The translations under genes and the position numbers were made by a program. Below are positions 7,955 through 15,804 of a stretch of 17,591 bases of DNA, piece by piece. Location of the stretch: positions 1 to 17,591 of the forward strand of contig DATJLT010000118.1 of NCBI GenBank assembly GCA_035509195.1. The letters run 5' to 3'. The stretch's first letter is position 1. Each line of letters begins with the position of its first letter. The notes beneath the pieces are model-generated. The model worked only from the letters and a program-made list of their open reading frames with translations, was not told the DNA's origin and searched no databases. Origin of the DNA: Chersky-822 sp035509195 (GTDB taxonomy: Bacteria > Actinomycetota > Actinomycetes > Streptosporangiales > Streptosporangiaceae).

Positions 7955-8677
7955 ATGTCGCAACAGCCTTTCGGAGAGACTCAGCCGATCGACGGCGGCG
8001 GCGACTACGTGGAGTTCGGAGGCCCGCCCCGTCGTCCTGGCCGCTCGGCTCGCCCGGCGCTGAGCATCGCGGCAGTGGCGGTCGTGGCGCTGCTCGGCGG
8101 CGCCGGCGTCGCTTACGCGGTCGCTGGCAGCGGCGGGTCGAGCCCGCACACCGTCTCGGCGAACTCGGGTGCCTCAGCGACGCCTTCTGCGCTCGCCAAG
8201 CCGCCGAAGCCGCCGCAGGTGAAGTGCATGAAATCGGGTTCGCCTTGCGTGCGATTCGGGCTCCGCCCGTTCCCGGCGCTCGGATTCCCTCTCGGCATGG
8301 GCCTGGGTCTCGGCGGCGGCCTCGTCCACGGCCAGGTGGTGATCGGCAAGCCCGGCGGCGGCTACGAAACCGTTGACGTTCAGAGCGGAAAGGTCACCGC
8401 CGTCAGTTCGACGTCGATCACGATCAAGAGCGCTGACGGGTACTCGGCGACTTATGCCATTGCCAGTTCGACGATCGTCGACGCCCAGCGCGATGGGATC
8501 GGTTCGGTCAAGACCGGCAACGAGGTCTCGCTGACCGCGACGGTTAGCGGATCCAAGGCGACCGCGACCAGCGTCACCGACCTGTCGCTGCTGAGCCGGG
8601 GCGGTTACCACGTCTTCCCGTGGAAGTCCGCCGTCCCGCAGCCTGGCGCGTCCACGGGCGGCGGTTCCACGAGCTGA
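7955..8677 (+). CDS. membrane-anchored DUF5666-like protein
   Basis: 240 residues from the ATG at 7955, chosen because GGAAGGAG lies nine bases upstream; a TTG at 7913 in the same frame lacks such a site. There is a short cytoplasmic Gly/Pro-rich N-terminus, then one TM helix at about residues 36-56. A Ser/Ala/Pro linker follows, with C76 and C82 about six residues apart. After it comes a Gly-rich patch (FPLGMGLGLGGGL) and a beta-rich domain (VDVQSGKVTAVSSTSITIK... TYAIASSTIV) with the repeating pattern of DUF5666 domains. The domain should lie outside the cytoplasm. Function is unknown. It follows nurA by 64 bases and almost touches the next gene, so it may be the first gene of a new unit. 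Confidence 0.75.
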   Translation: MSQQPFGETQPIDGGGDYVEFGGPPRRPGRSARPALSIAAVAVVALLGGAGVAYAVAGSGGSSPHTVSANSGASATPSALAKPPKPPQVKCMKSGSPCVRFGLRPFPALGFPLGMGLGLGGGLVHGQVVIGKPGGGYETVDVQSGKVTAVSSTSITIKSADGYSATYAIASSTIVDAQRDGIGSVKTGNEVSLTATVSGSKATATSVTDLSLLSRGGYHVFPWKSAVPQPGASTGGGSTS

Positions 8678-8678
8678 G

Positions 8679-9428
8679 ATGCTGGATGAGGACGCCATTG
8701 CCAGGTTAAGTTCAGCCCTAGCCGCGAGGGCCGGAGGTTATCTCCGCAATGCGGTCCGCGGCAGCGGCCGTACGTGCTCGCGGTGCGCGATTCCCGTGTA
8801 CCACTACGAGCACTGCCTGACCTGCCAGCGGACCACCAGGCGTGCCGATCTCGCTGACCAGGTCGCGATGCTCACCTATGCCGTCGCCGGCGAACGGTCA
8901 GGTGACTTGCTTAAGGGATACAAGGAGCCTGAGCCCGATGCCGGGCACCTCGCGACGGTCAGGGAACTGGTCCAGTTAGCCCTGCACTTGCACGCGAACT
9001 GCGCGGGACTGCTCGCCGGATCGCCGTTGTCGCATTGGGCGGCTGTGCCTTCGCTCCCGCGCAAGCCAGGTGAGCACGCCCTACGGGAGATCGTGGCCGG
9101 CTCGGCTCCAGGCGCGGAAGTACGCCTGATTGCCGCGGAGAAGGCTCGCCGCCCGCGCACGATCGGTGCCGGTCACTTCGAAGCGCACTCCGCCGTGCCC
9201 GCGGACGGGCACGTGCTGCTGCTGGACGACACGTGGACCACCGGCGGGCACGCCGAGTCGGCTGCGCTGGCGCTCAAGAAAGCCGGCGCACGCCGGGTCT
9301 CGCTGCTTGTCGTCGCCCGCTGGATCAAGCCCGACTTCGGCGATAACGGCTGGTTCCTCGACAAGCTGAGGCACGGGACCTATGACCCGGCGGTCTGTCC
9401 CTGGACCTGCGGTACCTGCCCGGGATAA
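8679..9428 (+). CDS. ComF-like phosphoribosyltransferase with zinc-ribbon cysteines
   Basis: 249 residues. The PRPP-binding motif of type I phosphoribosyltransferases is clear (VLLLDDTWTTGGH at 179-191). Four cysteines at 33, 36, 46 and 49 form a CxxC...CxxC zinc ribbon like that at the N-terminus of ComF proteins. A second Cys cluster (C240, C244, C247) closes the protein. ComF relatives are linked to competence or nucleotide salvage, and the substrate here cannot be told. The ATG lies one base after the previous stop, and only a weak GAG precedes it, so translation probably depends on the gene before. Two TTA codons occur (8706-8708 and 8976-8978), rare in such GC-rich DNA and possibly limiting if a bldA-type tRNA controls them. 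Confidence 0.82.
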   Translation: MLDEDAIARLSSALAARAGGYLRNAVRGSGRTCSRCAIPVYHYEHCLTCQRTTRRADLADQVAMLTYAVAGERSGDLLKGYKEPEPDAGHLATVRELVQLALHLHANCAGLLAGSPLSHWAAVPSLPRKPGEHALREIVAGSAPGAEVRLIAAEKARRPRTIGAGHFEAHSAVPADGHVLLLDDTWTTGGHAESAALALKKAGARRVSLLVVARWIKPDFGDNGWFLDKLRHGTYDPAVCPWTCGTCPG

Positions 9429-9431
9429 GGT
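9402..9431 (+). promoter_or_regulatory. putative promoter of the tetR gene
   Basis: TGGACC (9402-9407) and TAAGGT (9426-9431) are separated by 18 bases and resemble -35 and -10 boxes. They overlap the end of the phosphoribosyltransferase gene. Transcription would start near 9438, inside the inverted repeat at 9432-9460. Confidence 0.3.
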
Positions 9432-9460
9432 TTGGGCATCTGCCTTAGTCGAATGCCCAA
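9432..9460. promoter_or_regulatory. perfect inverted repeat ahead of tetR (candidate operator)
   Basis: TTGGGCAT (9432-9439) and ATGCCCAA (9453-9460) are perfect inverted copies with 13 bases between. The right arm runs into the AAGGAG ribosome-binding site (9459-9464) of the tetR gene. The position suits autoregulation by a TetR dimer. A 5'-leader hairpin masking the ribosome site, or a terminator for the upstream gene, is also possible. Confidence 0.5.
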
Positions 9461-9471
9461 GGAGTTCACTA

Positions 9472-10098
9472 GTGACGGAAGCGGCGCGATCAAGACCGGG
9501 TGGTACGCGCGAGCGGCTGCTGACAGCGGCGATCGAGTTGATCGCCGAGGCCGGCTGGGGCGGGGTGACCACCCGCGCCGTCGCCGAGCGCGCCGGGCTC
9601 AATCAGGCGCTGGTCCACTATCACTACCGCAGCGTCGCCGGCCTTCTCAGGGAGGCCGCGTACGCGTCGATGTCGGCAACGTTCGAGCCGGTGATGCTGC
9701 GGCTGGTCGAAGCCGGCGACCCGGTGACGGCCCTGCGCGGCATGTTCGGCGGGCTGGCAGACCTTGATCCCGGCGCTCCCGAGTCCAAGGTGGTGGCCGA
9801 GGCCGCCATGCAGGCGGTACGCGACCCGGAGCTTGGCGCGCAGGTCAGGCAGATGCTGGCGCAGTTCAGGCTCGAGCTAGCCGGGCGGCTCGCCGGTGCG
9901 CAAGCGGAGGGGTGGCTCGGCGCCAGCGCCGACACTGCGGCCCTGGCCGTGGCGCTGACTGCCATGCTTGACGGCCTGGCCTTGCACCGCCTCATCGATC
10001 AGGGACTCGAGGTAGGTGCCGCGTCGGCCGCCGTTCTCGCACTGCTAGAGGCGGGGCCGGGCAGCGCGCTTCGCCGCGACGATGAGCCGGAGGCGTGA
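9472..10098 (+). CDS. TetR-family transcriptional regulator
   Basis: 208 residues from the GTG at 9472, chosen because AAGGAG lies seven bases upstream; the frame is open further upstream, but that would add residues before the conserved N-terminus. Helices 1-3 match TetR_N: RERLLTAAIELIAEAGWGG, then the HTH GVTTRAVAERAGLNQALVHYHY (about 31-52). The remaining helical C-terminal domain, for ligand binding and dimer formation, is not specific enough to name a ligand. The inverted repeat just before the gene is a likely operator. The methyltransferase-like gene follows three bases after the stop and is probably cotranscribed, so it may be a target together with tetR itself. Confidence 0.92.
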   Translation: MTEAARSRPGGTRERLLTAAIELIAEAGWGGVTTRAVAERAGLNQALVHYHYRSVAGLLREAAYASMSATFEPVMLRLVEAGDPVTALRGMFGGLADLDPGAPESKVVAEAAMQAVRDPELGAQVRQMLAQFRLELAGRLAGAQAEGWLGASADTAALAVALTAMLDGLALHRLIDQGLEVGAASAAVLALLEAGPGSALRRDDEPEA

Positions 10099-10101
10099 GC
10101 G

Positions 10102-10638
10102 GTGGCTTTTACCGGACCGTGGTTCTGGGCGTTCCTTGCCGCGACCGGGTGGGCGGCGTGTACGGCCATCGTGGGCACCAGGAGACCCGGGCGCAACTTG
10201 CGCTTCACGATCCCGGCCTTCCTGCTTGCCGAGGTACCGCGGGTTATCTTGCCCCTTCCCTTTGTTACCCAGCCTCGCATTGACCTGCCATCTCCCGTGC
10301 TGATCACGGCGGGTGCCGTGGTCTTCGCCGCCAGCCTGGTGTTCGGCACGCCCGTCTTCCGTATCGTGCCGCTCACCGCGCCGGCCAGCCAGGAACCGCT
10401 GCGCACCGGCGGGCTCTACTCAGTCGTCCGTCATCCGCTGATGTTGTGCGATCTTCTCTGGCCGCTTGGCTGGTCGCTTATCTTCGGATCTGTCATCGGC
10501 GTGGCGCTCGCACCGGCCTGGCTGCTGGTGATCTGGACGCTCACGCTCGTGGAAGAGGAAGCGCTGCTGCGCGAATACGGTGACGCCTACCGCGAGTTCC
10601 AGGCGCGGGTACCCCGCCTGTTCCCGCGCCGCCTCTGA
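10102..10638 (+). CDS. isoprenylcysteine carboxyl methyltransferase-like membrane protein
   Basis: 178 residues with about four to five hydrophobic segments. The C-terminal half has the ICMT/phospholipid-methyltransferase signature: GGLYSVVRHPLM (R110-H111-P112), a Glu cluster (E151-E153), then YGDAYREFQARVPRLFP. This fold binds S-adenosylmethionine at the membrane surface. The methyl acceptor is unknown; bacterial members act on lipids or small molecules rather than prenylated proteins. The GTG start has GGAGG eight bases upstream, inside the tetR end, so the two genes are coupled. It converges with the next minus-strand gene, with only nine bases between stop codons and no terminator visible. 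Confidence 0.83.
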   Translation: MAFTGPWFWAFLAATGWAACTAIVGTRRPGRNLRFTIPAFLLAEVPRVILPLPFVTQPRIDLPSPVLITAGAVVFAASLVFGTPVFRIVPLTAPASQEPLRTGGLYSVVRHPLMLCDLLWPLGWSLIFGSVIGVALAPAWLLVIWTLTLVEEEALLREYGDAYREFQARVPRLFPRRL

Positions 10639-10647
10639 AGGTCACCC

Positions 10648-11034
10648 CTATGGCCGACGGGAGGGGCGGGCAACGAATCTGGCGACGGTGTTGATCAAGT
10701 CGGAAAGCTCGGCGGTGGTTGGGGTGAGGTCGTAGGCGTGGTAATGGCAGGCGTTGCTGAGGGCGACCCAGGCATAGCGGATTTCCTGTGCTAGTTCGAC
10801 GTCGCCGTTCAGGTAAGTGCGCAGGCAGATGAGCTGCGATCGCCCGGAGGAGCGGCCGAGCCCTGCGGTTTCCTGCCGTGAGCTCCAGAGTTCGGTGAGC
10901 CGGCGCTCGAGTGCCTGGCGCGCGAGGAAGGCAGCGATACGCGAGCGTTCGCCGAGACCGCGGGCCGGCGCGCCTGCCAGCATTTCGCGCGCCGCGTCGA
11001 GCAGCTCGGGCGGCGTCAGCGGGGTCCTTGTCAT
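10648..11034 (-). CDS. small helical protein, partner of the zinc-hook ATPase
   Basis: 128 residues, mostly helical, no TM segment. I do not recognise a named family. The motif ALSNACHYHAYDL (91-103) followed by an LIxxV helix resembles the ATPase's own C-terminus (KLNNSAHHGYFDP... LIDDVTSLI). An earlier helix (RIAAFLARQALERRL) also has a counterpart there. Both look like HEPN-type four-helix bundles, but neither shows the Arg of the catalytic RxxxxH motif, so RNase activity is not supported. The ATG overlaps the ATPase stop by four bases (ATGA) and has little of a ribosome site of its own, so it is made by coupled translation. A fixed partner or regulatory subunit is the likeliest role. Confidence 0.7.
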   Translation of the reverse strand: MTRTPLTPPELLDAAREMLAGAPARGLGERSRIAAFLARQALERRLTELWSSRQETAGLGRSSGRSQLICLRTYLNGDVELAQEIRYAWVALSNACHYHAYDLTPTTAELSDLINTVARFVARPSRRP

Positions 11035-13457
11035 CTGGCTCGCTGCCTGATCGTCGTGATCAGGCTGGTGACGTCGTCGATCAGGCCGTCGGGGTCGAAG
11101 TACCCGTGGTGTGCGCTGTTATTGAGCTTGTCGTAGGTATCGGCTGCGAGCTGATCCCATCGCTTCAGCGCGCCGTACACGCTCTGGCCAGGTTTCGGCG
11201 CCAGGGCGAGCGCCGCCTTGGCGGCGAGTTTGCTCGCGGCGGCGATCTGGTCCTCTGCTTCGGCGTGCGTCATGGTACGCAGCAGCCGACGGCGAGCGGC
11301 CTCGGTGAACGCGGCTTCGACGGCAAGGCGAAGCAGGCCGGGCACGACATGCTCGCGGACGGCTGCCCGCACGTTCGGGTCACGGCACAGCGAGCGGGCG
11401 TCGTCCAGGTAGCCCTCGACCGGTGAGAGCGACTCGCTGACCTCGATCACCGAGCCAGGCTCCCTGGCAACCTTCAGCACGCGGGCAGGGAGCCCGAGTT
11501 GCCTGACGGCAGTGGTCAGGCGGTCGTCGTGGGTGAACACGAGGACCTGCCTGGTCTTGGCGACGTCGTCAAGCACCCGTGCGAGCCCGTCGACCTTGAA
11601 CGGGTCCATCGCCTGTACCGGGTCGTCGATCACCAGGAAGCGGAACGGACTCTCCTTGAGCGTGGACTGCGGCAGGAAGATGCTCAGCGCCAGCGCGTTG
11701 AGCTCGCCCTGGCTCATCACGCTGAGGGCGGCACCCGGCTCGTTGTCCACGGTGACCCGCAGGTCGACCTGCCTGCGGGTGCCGCTGCCCGACAGGCGGA
11801 TCGGGCCGAGGTCCACATTGCTTTCCTGCCTCAGGCGGCTCCAGATCGTCGCCGCCTGCTCGCTGATCGGGGTGAGGCGGTCATTGCGAATCTCGTCGGT
11901 GGCCGACCTCAGCCACGTGATCGCGGCGCTCAGGGCAGGAACGGCGTCCGCCGCCGCCTTCGCCGCGATTGCCCTGGCGCACCAGTCGCTCACCTCGACG
12001 GCGACCGGCGCCCAGCGGTCCGCGCGCGCGTGCAGTTCGCGTTCTGCGCTGATTCTGAGCGCGCTGAGTTCATCGTGCAGCGGCTGCCACCTCCTGTGCA
12101 GATGGTCAGCGAGCTGGCGGAGATCGGCGGCCTCGTTTCCCTGCGGGATCCTCGTCCAGGAACTCCATGCCTGCCAGGCCCTGAGCGGATCGGCCGCGCC
12201 GACAGCGGGAGTGCGAAGGAACTCGGGTGCCGGCCAGAACAGCGCGCGGGCGTTCCTGGCCGCGTCTTCCCCTGTGGCCCGCGCGTCGAGTGCCCTGGCC
12301 TCTTCGTCGCCGAGCGACCTGACCTGGTTCTCGGTGCGCTCGCGCCAGCTATCGTCCATCGCACCTGGAGCACCGCACACCGGGCAGTCGCCCGCGCCGT
12401 GCCTGCCGTAGTGGGCGAGCGCCTCGCGCAGCAGCCCGACGACCGCCACCGCACTGGTCACTGGCGCAGCCAGGTCCCGCGCGGCGGCACGCAAGGCCGC
12501 GGCAGCCTTGGCGACCTCGGGTTCCTCAGGCGCCGCGAGCTGGCTCCACTGCCGCAGCCGCTGAACCTGGCTGTCAGCTTCCACGATCTCTGCCCCCGCT
12601 GCCAGCGAATAGGCTTGCTGAAGATCCCGGTCGGTGCCCGACAGCGCCCGCCAGCATGCACTTGCCCGTCCGTCGTCGACGGACGCCAGCTTCTCGAGGA
12701 GCGCAGGCAGGTCCTTGCTGACTTCCCTGAGCCCGTCCTCGCCGGCCTTGCGGGCCGCCGTCAGGCGCTTTTCCGCCGCGGCCAGGTCTTCGAGGCCGAG
12801 CACAGAAGCCAGGAGGTCATAGAGCTGCGACGGCCCACCGATGAAGGTCTCAAGCTCGGAGTGGGACAGGAAGGGGCGGTACCTGGTCAGCGCCTCGTGC
12901 CAGTCAAGCTGGTCGAGCGTCGTACGCTTGCCGTGATTGACCTGCAAGGTGGCCTGCGACTCCGATAGCTTCGCTTTGCTGTCCCAGTGCCGCTCGGCTG
13001 TCGCCTCGCCCGCTCCCTCGATGAGCAGGTCCGCCGCCACCTTCGCCTTCACGGGATCGTGCAAGTTGCGCCATCCCTCGTGCCAGGCGACCGGCCGGCC
13101 GTTCCACCGCCGCACCGTGCCGGTAAGCAGGATCTCGAGACCTTCGGCGAAGCTGGACTTGCCGCTGCCGTTGCGGCCGACGATGAGGGTCAGGCCGGGG
13201 CCTGGTTCAAGTTCGAGCTTCTTCTCCGGCCCGATACCGCGGAACCCGGCGACGGTGATCGACCGCAGGTAGGCGATCGTCGGGCGGGGCTCGGCCCGCC
13301 CAGGCGCCGTCTCTGTGACCGGTCCGCCCTGGTCGCGCAGGCGCGCGGCCAGACTTTCCCCGCCCTCGCACGCGGCAAGGAGATAGTCCGTGGCCCTGGC
13401 GTCGAGCGGCTTGTCGTAAAGCCTGGCCATCACCACGTCAAGCAGATTGTCATCCAC
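11031..13457 (-). CDS. Rad50/RloC-like zinc-hook AAA ATPase with C-terminal helical domain
   Basis: 808 residues. A helical N-terminal region (1-60) precedes the ATPase head. Walker A is GRNGSGKSS (94-102). Coiled-coil arms lead to a zinc hook CPVCG (C358, C361) and back. The signature is a variant, MSQGEL (581-586), and Walker B ends in Asp-Asp (VIDDPVQAMD, D611-D612) where Rad50 and SbcC have Asp-Glu. A switch-like His follows in VFTHDD (H643). This head type is seen in RecF/RloC/AAA_13-like proteins rather than in SbcC. Residues about 660-808 form a separate helical domain ending in NNSAHHGY (779-786). The role is unknown; such ATPases occur in phage-defence and repair modules. The GTG start has only a weak G-rich ribosome site, so it is uncertain. 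It overlaps the small downstream gene by ATGA. Confidence 0.85.
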   Translation of the reverse strand: MDDNLLDVVMARLYDKPLDARATDYLLAACEGGESLAARLRDQGGPVTETAPGRAEPRPTIAYLRSITVAGFRGIGPEKKLELEPGPGLTLIVGRNGSGKSSFAEGLEILLTGTVRRWNGRPVAWHEGWRNLHDPVKAKVAADLLIEGAGEATAERHWDSKAKLSESQATLQVNHGKRTTLDQLDWHEALTRYRPFLSHSELETFIGGPSQLYDLLASVLGLEDLAAAEKRLTAARKAGEDGLREVSKDLPALLEKLASVDDGRASACWRALSGTDRDLQQAYSLAAGAEIVEADSQVQRLRQWSQLAAPEEPEVAKAAAALRAAARDLAAPVTSAVAVVGLLREALAHYGRHGAGDCPVCGAPGAMDDSWRERTENQVRSLGDEEARALDARATGEDAARNARALFWPAPEFLRTPAVGAADPLRAWQAWSSWTRIPQGNEAADLRQLADHLHRRWQPLHDELSALRISAERELHARADRWAPVAVEVSDWCARAIAAKAAADAVPALSAAITWLRSATDEIRNDRLTPISEQAATIWSRLRQESNVDLGPIRLSGSGTRRQVDLRVTVDNEPGAALSVMSQGELNALALSIFLPQSTLKESPFRFLVIDDPVQAMDPFKVDGLARVLDDVAKTRQVLVFTHDDRLTTAVRQLGLPARVLKVAREPGSVIEVSESLSPVEGYLDDARSLCRDPNVRAAVREHVVPGLLRLAVEAAFTEAARRRLLRTMTHAEAEDQIAAASKLAAKAALALAPKPGQSVYGALKRWDQLAADTYDKLNNSAHHGYFDPDGLIDDVTSLITTIRQRAR

Positions 13458-13508
13458 CTAGCGAACCCCGCCTCAAACCGGCGCAAACGCCCGATCCCGA
13501 CCTAGGAA

Positions 13509-13514
13509 ACTATA
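13509..13514 (-). promoter_or_regulatory. putative -10 element of the zinc-hook ATPase operon
   Basis: On the minus strand this reads TATAGT, the best -10 match in the 65-base gap and an A/T-rich spot in GC-rich DNA. Transcription would start near 13502, about 45 bases ahead of the GTG. No good -35 box is visible. Confidence 0.4.
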
Positions 13515-13522
13515 GACGCGCC

Positions 13523-15067
13523 TTACCAGGCAGGCTCGTCATGTTGCGCCGGTCCGGCGGTGACGAAGTGAACCTGGCCGCCCCCGACCGGGACGACCGC
13601 GACCTGCATCTTGCCGCGCACGCTCCGCACGAACGCGATCCGTGAGCCATCCGGTGACCAGGCCGGCTCGGAGTCTTGCTGGCAGGGCAGGGAGCAGGTG
13701 GTGAGCCGCCGCGCGCCCGAGCCGTTCACGTTGCTGATGAACAGCGCGTTCGCGCCGCTCTGCCCGTAAACGAGCTGCCGCCCGGTCGGTGACCAGGCCG
13801 GATCGTACTGGCCCGGCCCGCTGAGCGGGGTGAACCAGGTGTAGGAAACACCAGCCACGTTCATGATCGCGATCCGGTTCACGTTGTAGGCAATGCTCGT
13901 AACCGCGAGTTCCTTGCCGTCGGGCGACCAGGCAATGCTGTCGACCGCCAGGTACAGGCCGAGCAGGTGCTGGTCCTTGCCGCTGGCCGACATGAGCCAG
14001 ATCCGGTTGTCGCGCAAGAACGCGATTCGCTTGCCGTCTGGCGACCACACAGGATCGGAGTCGACGCCGGTATCGGTCAGCACGCGCAGGCCAGAGCCGT
14101 TCAGCGCGGAAACCGCGATGTCGCCCTCGCCGTCGGTCTGCCTGAGCTGGCCGGCCGGGGCTTCGACGAAGGCCAGTTCGGTACGGGCCGAGTTCACGGA
14201 AGGTTCCGCGTAGGACAGGCCAGCGCCGCCCCCGGCGATCGTGATGTTGTTGTACCTGGCCGGCTCGGCGGCGTTTCCCGCGCTGATGCCAGAGGCGGTG
14301 CTGAGCCTCCGGCCGGACTGATAGACCAGGAAGCCCGGTTCGGCCGCCAGCGTAACCGGCATCCTGTCGCCTTTGATCGCGAACTCGTGACGAGGTCTCA
14401 GGTGGTGGGTGGTGCCGTGGCCGGGCTCGGTGCCTGCGAGCAGCACGGCGACTGTCACAGCCGCTGCCAGCGCGAAGGTCGCGGTCGCGGCGGTCAGCCT
14501 GGTGCGGTGGCTCTTCTGGCGCTGCCTTAGCTGCGGGCGCACCGATTCCCAGCTCACGTCGGGCACCGTCAGGCGGCCGAACTGCTCGCGCAGGACTCTG
14601 GCGGTCTCGGCGGGAAGCGCATCGGGAATGCTCATGGCGATGGCGAGACGGCCTAGCCCGTCACGGCAGAGCTTAGGCAGCGAACTGGCAGCCGTATGCA
14701 GTAGCGGCGTGATCTCGGCATCCGGCAACTCGGCGCAGTATCGCAGAACCACGCCTTCTCGCTGTCTGACCGCCAGTTGGCTAAGCGCTTCCGTAATGGC
14801 CGGTTCACTTCCCGAGGGACGGCCGCGCCTAGTGCGGGTCTCAGCAAGCACAGCCCTGACTAGCCAGGCATGAGCCTCGGTCGGGTCGCGCAGGATGCGC
14901 GGATGTCGCAGCAGCGCGCCGAAGGCGTTGCGAACCGGCTCCGCCCGGCCATCGCCCAGGCTGACCGCCAGGCGGGTCAGGTCGGCGTGGTACCTGGTCC
15001 ACAGTAAGGCGATCGCCTCTTCAGGCGGCGGGTGCTCAGCGCTCACGCCAACTAGCTGATCTCGCAA
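13523..15067 (-). CDS. degenerate ECF sigma-like domain fused through a TM helix to a TolB-like propeller
   Basis: 514 residues. Residues about 18-82 resemble sigma region 2 (LWTRYHADLTRLAVSLG... AHAWLVRAVLAETRTRRGR). Residues about 92-142 resemble region 4 (LSQLAVRQREGVVLRY), but the usual D-x-x-Q core and the recognition helix are eroded. One TM helix lies at about 190-212. Outside it are PD40/TolB blades with four WSPDG-type repeats (VWSPDG, AWSPDG, AWSPTG, AWSPDG). The final DEPAW resembles the closing strand of a propeller, not a truncation. The likely role is signal sensing by the outer propeller, passed to a membrane-bound cytoplasmic domain; DNA or polymerase binding is unproven. The start is uncertain: TTG 15067 or GTG 15046, neither with a good ribosome site. 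TTGACG (15078-15083, minus) could be a -35 box. Confidence 0.78.
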   Translation of the reverse strand: MRDQLVGVSAEHPPPEEAIALLWTRYHADLTRLAVSLGDGRAEPVRNAFGALLRHPRILRDPTEAHAWLVRAVLAETRTRRGRPSGSEPAITEALSQLAVRQREGVVLRYCAELPDAEITPLLHTAASSLPKLCRDGLGRLAIAMSIPDALPAETARVLREQFGRLTVPDVSWESVRPQLRQRQKSHRTRLTAATATFALAAAVTVAVLLAGTEPGHGTTHHLRPRHEFAIKGDRMPVTLAAEPGFLVYQSGRRLSTASGISAGNAAEPARYNNITIAGGGAGLSYAEPSVNSARTELAFVEAPAGQLRQTDGEGDIAVSALNGSGLRVLTDTGVDSDPVWSPDGKRIAFLRDNRIWLMSASGKDQHLLGLYLAVDSIAWSPDGKELAVTSIAYNVNRIAIMNVAGVSYTWFTPLSGPGQYDPAWSPTGRQLVYGQSGANALFISNVNGSGARRLTTCSLPCQQDSEPAWSPDGSRIAFVRSVRGKMQVAVVPVGGGQVHFVTAGPAQHDEPAW

Positions 15068-15085
15068 CCGGCGGTGGCGTCAAGC

Positions 15086-15757
15086 CTAGGTCTGCACGCT
15101 GTCCTGGTGCCTCGCCGTGGCGAGCGACTTGACGGTGAGAGCGAAAGCGATCGGGGTCAGGATCACCAGCGGGGCGAGCCTGGGTTCCTCGGTATAGGCG
15201 AACCCGCTCGCTACCGCGCCCGCGATCAGCATGGCGAGCAGGGTCAGCCTGAGCCGGACCTCATGCCTCGCGGGAGTGGCCAGGTCACCGAGCACGCCGG
15301 TCAGCATTCCCGTCATGTAGGTCGTCGAGACGCCAGGAAGCTTGAACGCGATGACGGTAGCGCTCTGAGCGCCCATCGCGAGAGCGGCAGTGGCGAGCAG
15401 GAGAAGTTGTGCCCAGCCGTGGGGATGCCCGCCAGATGTCTCCCATCCCACCGTGAATCCGGCGAGGACGACGAATTCTCCGGCCAGCGCCATCGTCGTC
15501 CGCTTCGGCGGACCTTCCTTGCCGGCGAGACGGCTCGCGGCCAGGGCTCCGGCGAGGTAGCCGGCGAAGGACGAAGCGGCGTGAACAGCCAGTTCCCCGC
15601 TGTGCTCGGCGGCGCTCAGGCCGAGCAGCACCAGGTTCGCCGTCATCACGCTTGAGAACACGCCGCCGAGGCCGAGGAAGCTGACCGCGTCGACGGCGCC
15701 GGCGGTCATGGCGAGCAGTACTACCGGCACGTAGGACCTGACCTGAGCATCGGTCAT
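15086..15757 (-). CDS. YoaK/DUF1275-family membrane protein
   Basis: 223 residues from the ATG at 15757, chosen because GGAGGAG lies just upstream; a further upstream in-frame ATG would read through that site. About six TM helices. The opening VLLAMTAGAVDAVSFLGLGGVFSSVMTANLV, with GAVDA and FSSVMTAN, and the later STTYMTGMLTG match the two half-repeats of DUF1275 (YoaK) proteins. Function of the family is not established; transport has been suggested. It precedes the sigma/propeller fusion by 18 bases on the same strand and may share its transcript. The 212-base region upstream carries direct repeats and no gene I can support. Confidence 0.88.
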   Translation of the reverse strand: MTDAQVRSYVPVVLLAMTAGAVDAVSFLGLGGVFSSVMTANLVLLGLSAAEHSGELAVHAASSFAGYLAGALAASRLAGKEGPPKRTTMALAGEFVVLAGFTVGWETSGGHPHGWAQLLLLATAALAMGAQSATVIAFKLPGVSTTYMTGMLTGVLGDLATPARHEVRLRLTLLAMLIAGAVASGFAYTEEPRLAPLVILTPIAFALTVKSLATARHQDSVQT

Positions 15758-15804
15758 TCGCTCCTCCATTGCGACGTCGGAATGCCCGGGGCAAGCCACA
15801 TCGC

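Noticed and set aside
11499..12968. Plus-strand open frame (489 codons) opposite the zinc-hook ATPase
   Set aside because: Same reasoning: the minus-strand frame has Walker A, zinc hook and Walker B motifs, and the plus-strand translation shows none.
13480..13491. Small hairpin GGCG-CAAA-CGCC as a terminator between the propeller gene and the ATPase gene
   Set aside because: The stem is only four base pairs with no T-tract, and it lies downstream of the likely ATPase promoter.
13523..13560. Apparent C-terminal truncation of the propeller protein, which ends at DEPAW where a WSPDG blade would continue
   Set aside because: TolB-type propellers often end on this strand, which closes the ring with the N-terminal blade. 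The bases after the stop do not continue the motif in another frame.
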